The notes under the pieces: generated by a model
Databases searched by the model: none
What the model was told of the DNA's origin: nothing
Seen by the model: only the letters and a program-made list of their open reading frames with translations
Shown here: piece by piece, positions 59,275-64,000 of the stretch
Numbering within the stretch: the stretch's first letter is position 1
Layout: every line of letters begins with the position of its first letter
Translations under genes and position numbers: made by a program
Assembly (NCBI RefSeq): GCF_000015665.1
Contig: NC_008817.1
Coordinates: 1,302,001 to 1,366,000 of the forward strand
Reading direction: 5' to 3'
Length of the DNA stretch: 64,000 bases
From: Prochlorococcus marinus str. MIT 9515
Lineage (GTDB): Bacteria > Cyanobacteriota > Cyanobacteriia > PCC-6307 > Cyanobiaceae

Positions 59275-59756
59275 ACAAGCCCCACACCCCTAGCCATTAA
59301 GGTTGCAAAAATTGGGATAGTTGCAAAACCAACTAATTCAGTTGTAATGATGAATCTAAATCTTTTTACAAGTTTTTCAGGGATGTCAGGTAATTTGTTT
59401 TTACTCAGTGGTATCGCCCACAAAATATAAGTTGTTGTTGGGTATAAAGACAACAATCCAACCACAATATAAAGGGTAACTTTGATCCAAAAAATTGGAT
59501 TATGTGTATAAAAATCTCCCCCTTGTCCAAAATATTTTACTCTTAGAATTCCAGTAACCAATATTGCAACCCCAGCCAAACCATAAATAACATCTGCAAC
59601 AATCATAGATACAGTCTCGTTTCTATTAAGACCAACCTTTAAAGTTAACCTTTCGAATAAAAGAGATCCAAAGCAAAGTATGATCCCCAAGTAGTGGATA
59701 TAAGCAACTAATGCACTTTTAGCTATTTCACCGATAAATAAAGTCCCTAGTAACAT
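59271..59756 (-). CDS. DUF2214 membrane protein
   Basis: The 161-residue protein has four membrane segments with the pattern AYIHYLGIILCFGSLLFERL and DVIYGLAGVAILVTGILRVKYFGQG. I recognise it as DUF2214, a predicted cyanobacterial and proteobacterial membrane family with no assigned function. It precedes the DUF1643 gene. Confidence 0.82.
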   Translation of the reverse strand: MLLGTLFIGEIAKSALVAYIHYLGIILCFGSLLFERLTLKVGLNRNETVSMIVADVIYGLAGVAILVTGILRVKYFGQGGDFYTHNPIFWIKVTLYIVVGLLSLYPTTTYILWAIPLSKNKLPDIPEKLVKRFRFIITTELVGFATIPIFATLMARGVGLV

Positions 59757-59850
59757 CTGCGAGTCTAATTTTATACAATACTAACTACTTAAATATCTAT
59801 TCGTCCAAAAATGCTTTCAATAAAATCGAGATTTTTTAAATTTCAGCATT

Positions 59851-60588
59851 TTAAGAACCTTTTTTATTCCAGACCTCAACCACATCTGGGAAATGCTTTT
59901 CCATACAAACATCACAAACACCATGACTAAATCTAATATCACTTATTTTCGAAAGATACTTTTCTAAATGCATCCAATTGCCATCATCATTTTTAACTTC
60001 TCTGCAGTAAGAACAGACGGATAATATTCCTTCTTGTCTATGCAAATTAGACAAAGCCTCTAATAAATTTAGAGATTTTTTTCTTAATTCCAAAAAAGAA
60101 ACTATTTGCTTAGATAATAATTCCATTACATTGTATTGATTAGAGGAAAGATTACCTGGTTTTCTATCAATAACACATAGAGTTCCAAGTTTATTTCCAT
60201 CACTATTTTTAAGAGGAAACCCTGCATAAAACCTGATTTTAGGGTCACCAGTTACTAAGGGATTATTGATAAATCTTTCATCCTGAAAAGCATCCTCAAT
60301 AATCAATGGACTATTCTCTTGTATGGCATGAGTACAAAAAGACCAATCCCTTTTTGTTTCACTAATTTCGAGGCCAACTTTTGACTTAAACCATTGCTTA
60401 TCTCTATCAACTAAGGTCATTAAAGATATTGGGACATTACAAGTTGAGGCTGCTATTTTTGTAATATCGTCATAACACGATTCTGGTTTAGTTCCCAATA
60501 TTCGATATTCGGCTAATGCTTTTAACCTCCTTTCTTCTTCTTCCTTTTTAGGAATTAGATTTTGCATTACATTTTTTAAGTTTTTCAA
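59851..60588 (-). CDS. GAF-domain protein with a C-terminal cysteine motif
   Basis: The 245-residue protein has a GAF domain (about residues 30-175): ASTCNVPISLMTLVDRDKQW, FCTHAIQENSPLIIEDAFQD and RFYAGFPLKNSDGNKLGTLCVID. It has no output domain of kinase or cyclase type. A short tail carries CSYCREVKNDDGNW and HGVCDVCMEKH, the two-CxxC pattern otherwise often found at the C-terminus of sensory proteins. The protein may bind a small molecule or a metal and act as a redox or light-linked sensor; this is inferred. Confidence 0.85.
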   Translation of the reverse strand: MKNLKNVMQNLIPKKEEEERRLKALAEYRILGTKPESCYDDITKIAASTCNVPISLMTLVDRDKQWFKSKVGLEISETKRDWSFCTHAIQENSPLIIEDAFQDERFINNPLVTGDPKIRFYAGFPLKNSDGNKLGTLCVIDRKPGNLSSNQYNVMELLSKQIVSFLELRKKSLNLLEALSNLHRQEGILSVCSYCREVKNDDGNWMHLEKYLSKISDIRFSHGVCDVCMEKHFPDVVEVWNKKGS

Positions 60589-60663
60589 CTTTAAAATTAA
60601 TCTTTCTTTAAAAAACTTTTTTTGATTAATACTTAATAAAAAGAAGTTAAACTTATTGATTTG

Positions 60664-61899
60664 TTACTTTACTAATTGTTTTGAGACAGCTTTACCTGCA
60701 ATCCATCCGCTAGTCCAACAATGTTGAAAATTGAATCCCCCAGTAATTCCATCAACGTCTAGAACTTCTCCTGAAAAAAACAAACCTGGGCATATTAAAC
60801 TTTCCATGCTTTTAAAATTAACTTCATCAATTGATACTCCTCCCGACGTGACAAATTCCTCACCAAAGGGGCCTTTACTAGAAATATTATAAATATCTTT
60901 CATAAGGCTATTTATCATTTTCTCTCTTTCATTAGCCAAAAGATCTGACCACTTTTTTTCTTTATTAATTTCCATTTTATTTAATAAGAAAACCCACAAC
61001 CTTTTTGGCAAAAGAGGTAGAGGTCTTAAATTAATTAATTTTAATTTTCCATTATTAAATTTAAGGTTATCAATTTTTTCTTTTAGTTCTTTGTATTCTA
61101 AATCTGACCATCTAATTAGTAAGTTAAATTTATACTTTTGGTCAAATAATTCTCTAGCGGCTATTGAAGAGAGCTTTAGGACCGCAGGGCCGCTAAAACC
61201 CCAATGAGTAATAAGTAAATCTCCTCTATTTTTAAAAGATTTGTTATTTAGTTGAATTTCAATATCTATATTCTTAATAGAAACGCCACTACACTCATTC
61301 AATTTAGTTTTTTCTGTAGTGAAAGTAAAAAGAGATGGAACAGGCCTTATTATTCTATGACCAAAATTTTTGGCTAATTTATGTCCGCTAGGATGGCCTC
61401 CAGTAGAAAGAATAAGATTTTTTGCAATTATCAAATTTTTTTTACTATCAAAAATATTAAACAGGTTATCTGCGGTTTTTACAATTTCTTTAACAAAAAA
61501 TCTTGTCGATATTTCTACTCCTTTAGTAATTGCACTTTTTTTTAGGCAACTTATTACATCTAAAGATGAATCCGACACTGGAAATACTCTATTGTCAGAT
61601 TCAATCTTTAAATTCAATCCTCTTTTCTCAAACCAATCAAATACATCTCCAGCAGCAAAACGATTAAATGATTCCAAAAGTTTAATTCCACCTCGAGGAT
61701 AATTTTCTACCAACTCATTCGGTATCCATGATGCGTTTGTCACATTGCATCTCCCTCCTCCACTTATTCTTACTTTTTCCATAAGTTTTGAGGAACCTTC
61801 AAGAATTATTATTCTTTTAACTCCGTTTTCAGCGGCTATTACTGCTGTCATAAAACCTGCTGCTCCACCACCAACCACTACTAAATTAAAAGGGTCCAA
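60664..61899 (-). CDS. BaiN/HI0933-type NAD(P)/FAD-dependent oxidoreductase
   Basis: The 411-residue flavoprotein has VVGGGAAGFMTAVIAAENG near residue 10, SGGGRCNVTNA near 47, and a C-terminal GEVLDVDGITGGFNFQHCWTSGWIAG. These are diagnostic of the HI0933/BaiN family. The physiological substrate is unknown in cyanobacteria. Confidence 0.9.
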   Translation of the reverse strand: MDPFNLVVVGGGAAGFMTAVIAAENGVKRIIILEGSSKLMEKVRISGGGRCNVTNASWIPNELVENYPRGGIKLLESFNRFAAGDVFDWFEKRGLNLKIESDNRVFPVSDSSLDVISCLKKSAITKGVEISTRFFVKEIVKTADNLFNIFDSKKNLIIAKNLILSTGGHPSGHKLAKNFGHRIIRPVPSLFTFTTEKTKLNECSGVSIKNIDIEIQLNNKSFKNRGDLLITHWGFSGPAVLKLSSIAARELFDQKYKFNLLIRWSDLEYKELKEKIDNLKFNNGKLKLINLRPLPLLPKRLWVFLLNKMEINKEKKWSDLLANEREKMINSLMKDIYNISSKGPFGEEFVTSGGVSIDEVNFKSMESLICPGLFFSGEVLDVDGITGGFNFQHCWTSGWIAGKAVSKQLVK

Positions 61900-61957
61900 A
61901 AATGTAGGCTCACAATTTTTCCTTGATTTGATAATAGCAATACAATTTATTAAAAAA

Positions 61958-61972
61958 TTGATTTCAAATCAA
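61958..61972. repeat. Inverted repeat in the divergent promoter region
   Basis: TTGATTT (61958-61964), one spacer base, and AAATCAA (61966-61972) form a near-perfect palindrome 59 bp upstream of the flavoprotein gene. It may be an operator; its high AT content reduces the weight. Confidence 0.3.
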
Positions 61973-62080
61973 AATTTCAAAGCTCGTATTAAAACATCCC
62001 GAAATATGAATAATAAATACACTTTAAATTTTTTGGTTCATATGAACACGCAACTATCTTTTATACATTATTTTAGTTAG

Positions 62081-62311
62081 ATGATACTTTTATTTTCCTA
62101 CGTTAAATATTCTGAAGCTAGTTTTCCCATGACGGGTCAGTATACGGCTCTTTTACTTTTAACTACAGTTATTTGGATACTTCTTTGGTTTGGTTATAGA
62201 CAAAACAAAATAAATGATGAAATAAAGAAAAAAGAAAAGGAAGAGAGAATTAACGCGAAAATCGAAAGGAGAAAAAAGTTAGAAAATTTGTATCCAAACA
62301 GAAAAAAATAA
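62081..62311 (+). CDS. Small single-helix membrane protein with charged tail
   Basis: The 76-residue protein has one or two hydrophobic segments (residues 1-10 and about 21-38) followed by a strongly charged coiled-coil-like tail (NDEIKKKEKEERINAK). An internal ATG at 62129 would give 60 residues with one helix. No family recognised. Confidence 0.55.
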   Translation: MILLFSYVKYSEASFPMTGQYTALLLLTTVIWILLWFGYRQNKINDEIKKKEKEERINAKIERRKKLENLYPNRKK

Positions 62312-62343
62312 TTTTTAAAGCTATAAATTAATTGCTAAAAATA

Positions 62344-62496
62344 TTAATTAGATTTTACTTTAGTTTTAGTTTTGAATTCGCTTCTAATTTCAATCAGCTT
62401 TGAAATTTCTTCATTAAGTTCTTCTTCCGAATTGAAGCCTAATATATCGAAAGGCGTTAGACCTAAAGAAGCATCATTTTTATTAATTATTTCCAT
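62344..62496 (-). CDS. Small acidic/basic ORF (50 aa), unknown
   Basis: ATG at 62496 opens a 50-residue frame with LGLTPFDILGFNSEEELNEEISKLI, a soluble helical composition, and a Lys/Thr tail. The codon composition looks real. No family recognised. Confidence 0.5.
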   Translation of the reverse strand: MEIINKNDASLGLTPFDILGFNSEEELNEEISKLIEIRSEFKTKTKVKSN

Positions 62497-62757
62497 TTTA
62501 TTGATAATTTATTTTTATAGTAGATAGTTATTAAATTAAAGTAATTGCTTGGTGATTGATTCAAGATAATACTTACTGCTTTTGGATATAAACATGAAAT
62601 ATAAATTTTTTGATAAATTACTTATGAATTCTCTTACCAATAAATCTCTTTACTAATTTTTAGAATCAAATCTTACGTTAGTTTCTTGATTCATCAGCTT
62701 CTAATGACTACATAGAGACGGTATATTATTTAAATATAAATTTCAAATTTAAATATC
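62497..62757. other. 261-bp gap between two small ORFs
   Basis: AT-rich sequence without an ORF of note or a clear RNA structure. It presumably holds promoters for the flanking small genes. Confidence 0.3.
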
Positions 62758-62856
62758 ATGGAAACTAACAAATTAAAGTCTCTCATGCAATATCTACCAG
62801 GTTTTATTATTCTTTTATACGTGTTATTTTTAGCAGTAACAACATTTATAAAGTAA
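62758..62856 (+). CDS. Very small membrane protein (32 aa)
   Basis: ATG at 62758 opens a 32-residue frame with a short polar start (METNKLKSLMQ) and one hydrophobic helix (YLPGFIILLYVLFLAVTTF). Its size and layout are like those of small photosystem or cytochrome complex subunits, but I do not recognise it as one. It lies just upstream of the EamA gene. Confidence 0.45.
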   Translation: METNKLKSLMQYLPGFIILLYVLFLAVTTFIK

Positions 62857-62877
62857 AAATTTTAAATATAATTCATT

Positions 62878-63753
62878 TTGATTGGAATCATTTCCGCCTT
62901 TGGAGCAGCAATATCTTGGACTTATGCATGCTTCATATGGCGATCTCAGACAACAAAGTATAAATCCATTGATATAAATTTAATTAAAAATATAATCGCA
63001 TTTTTAATTTTTTTACCTGCATTTTTCAATATCAGCATTTTAACTAATTCAAAATCTATACTTACTCTTTTACTAAGTGGAGTTGTAGGAATAGGTTTAG
63101 GAGATACTTTTTATATAAAGTCATTACAGATAATTGGCACTAGAAGAACTCTATCTATTGAAACATTATCTCCACTATTAGCAGCACTATCTGGTGAAAT
63201 TTTTATTAATGAAAATTTAGCACTTAGATCTTATGTAGGGATTGCAATAATATCAACTTCACTTTTCATTTTACTTAGACAAAGAACTAACCTTGTAGTT
63301 GATAATATGAACCCCATTACAGAACACAATAATTTTAAAATTTATATATTTCCTTTTTTATCAGTTTTGTTTGCTGTATCAGGGGGGCTTTTATCTAGAA
63401 TAGTATTTTTATATAGCGATCTATCCCCTTTCCAAACAACAGAGATAAGGTTACTTGGGGCAATAATATTTTTAATAATAATAAAAAATTTTAGAATTAA
63501 TTTTTTCCTTAAGAAATTAAATAACAATGATCAAAAAAGATTTTTACTCTCAATATTTTTAGGAACAAATTTAGGCATACTACTACAACAAATTGTTTTC
63601 AAGACTCTTCCTTTAGGTATAGGGTGGACTTTGCTTAGTACCTCTCCAGTGATTTCTCTTTTTTTCGCCAATAAAGAAGAAGGAAAGATAACAAAAAGCA
63701 TAATATTGTTTACTACATTATTATTTTTAGGTTTATGTTTAATAATTCTATGA
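62878..63753 (+). CDS. EamA/DMT-family transporter
   Basis: The 291-residue protein has about ten membrane segments in two repeats typical of drug/metabolite transporters (WTYACFIWRSQ; GIGLGDTFYIKSLQIIGTRRTLSIETLSPLLAAL). The second repeat ends GIGWTLLSTSPVISLFFANKEE. The start is TTG, with no closer ATG. The substrate is unknown. Confidence 0.82.
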   Translation: MIGIISAFGAAISWTYACFIWRSQTTKYKSIDINLIKNIIAFLIFLPAFFNISILTNSKSILTLLLSGVVGIGLGDTFYIKSLQIIGTRRTLSIETLSPLLAALSGEIFINENLALRSYVGIAIISTSLFILLRQRTNLVVDNMNPITEHNNFKIYIFPFLSVLFAVSGGLLSRIVFLYSDLSPFQTTEIRLLGAIIFLIIIKNFRINFFLKKLNNNDQKRFLLSIFLGTNLGILLQQIVFKTLPLGIGWTLLSTSPVISLFFANKEEGKITKSIILFTTLLFLGLCLIIL

Positions 63754-63827
63754 GATAAATACATGTAATAAATACTCATGTTATTAAAAAAAACAATCAA
63801 TAAAATTATTTTAGAAATGTCTTTAAT

Positions 63828-63944
63828 ATGAAAATCCTAAAGAAAAAGAGACTTGGTATTTTTGAAGTGTATATTATTTTCTTATCATGCATATATACGG
63901 GCTATATAGGTTATAAAGCTTTATTGAGTACATTATTTACCTAA
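63828..63944 (+). CDS. Very small membrane protein (38 aa)
   Basis: ATG at 63828 opens a 38-residue frame: a basic start (MKILKKKRLG), one hydrophobic helix (EVYIIFLSCIYTGYIGY) and a short tail. It overlaps the end of the next partial gene on the opposite strand by 8 bp. No family recognised. Confidence 0.45.
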   Translation: MKILKKKRLGIFEVYIIFLSCIYTGYIGYKALLSTLFT

Positions 63945-64000
63945 ATTGATTTATCTCTTGAACTGACTTTATCAAGTGGCCTCCATCTTGATCATCATCA
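63937..64000 (-). CDS. 3' end of an unidentified gene, cut by the window edge
   Basis: A minus-strand frame enters from the right edge and ends with TAA at 63937-63939, giving DDDQDGGHLIKSVQEINQFR at its C-terminus. The composition looks coding, but the fragment is too short to identify. Confidence 0.35.
   Translation of the reverse strand, partial: DDDQDGGHLIKSVQEINQFR

Overview
The window is very AT-rich chromosomal DNA with short intergenic gaps and many overlapping genes. The gene set is that of a picocyanobacterium: a high-light-inducible protein, NblS, KaiB/KaiC without KaiA, the ClpR/ClpP3 pair, the S4-domain protein associated with photosystem II annotation, plant-type ferredoxin, and cyanobacterial families DUF1825, DUF3086 and DUF2214. 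Base composition, compactness and the missing kaiA point to a high-light-adapted Prochlorococcus. The species call is an inference from content and order; no database comparison was made. I see no insertion sequence, integrase, prophage or CRISPR array.

Layout. 0-15 kb: cytosine deaminase-like amidohydrolase, tRNA-His, miaB, then a cell-wall/division cluster (ddl, a membrane protein, ftsQ, ftsZ), the SRP RNA gene on the minus strand, panB, hemW, a membrane PIN/TRAM protein, clpR-clpP3, ilvC-cobD, an HLIP and several small membrane or secreted proteins, and HU with a clear terminator. 15.2-15.8 kb is a gene-poor gap. 15.8-26.8 kb: glycogen debranching enzyme, tRNA-Gly, a GPH-type sugar transporter, an MlaE-type permease group, plsY, pyrF, tyrS, DUF1825, a GIY-YIG protein and pepA. 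26.8-33.7 kb: a minus-strand envelope cluster (msrA, lpxB, lpxA, fabZ, lpxC, bamA/omp85) ending with purC. 33.8-41.7 kb: purD-nblS facing kaiC-kaiB, then rplU-rpmA, a methyltransferase and truB. 41.7-51.6 kb: SpoIID-like protein, RNase Z, pentapeptide-repeat protein, petF, prmA, serA, S4 protein, tRNA-Val, membrane methyltransferase, FMN protein and DoxX. 51.7-64 kb is the most accessory-looking part: a photolyase-like protein with apparently swapped domains, a ligase-like protein with only the adenylation domain, an SDR, two decayed small genes, murD, pirin, a GAF protein with a cysteine motif, a flavoprotein, an EamA transporter and several very small ORFs.

How the parts connect. Light and time signalling meet at 35-39 kb, where NblS and KaiC converge and overlap by 4 bp and the kaiA position beside rplU is empty. 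The envelope is served by ddl, murD, the SpoIID-like protein, the lpx/fabZ cluster and BamA. The clearest unexplained items are the reversed photolyase-like protein, the adenylation-only ligase, the damaged pair at 55.3-55.8 kb, a 16-base poly(A) tract at the start of ftsQ, and paired hairpins ahead of ftsZ.
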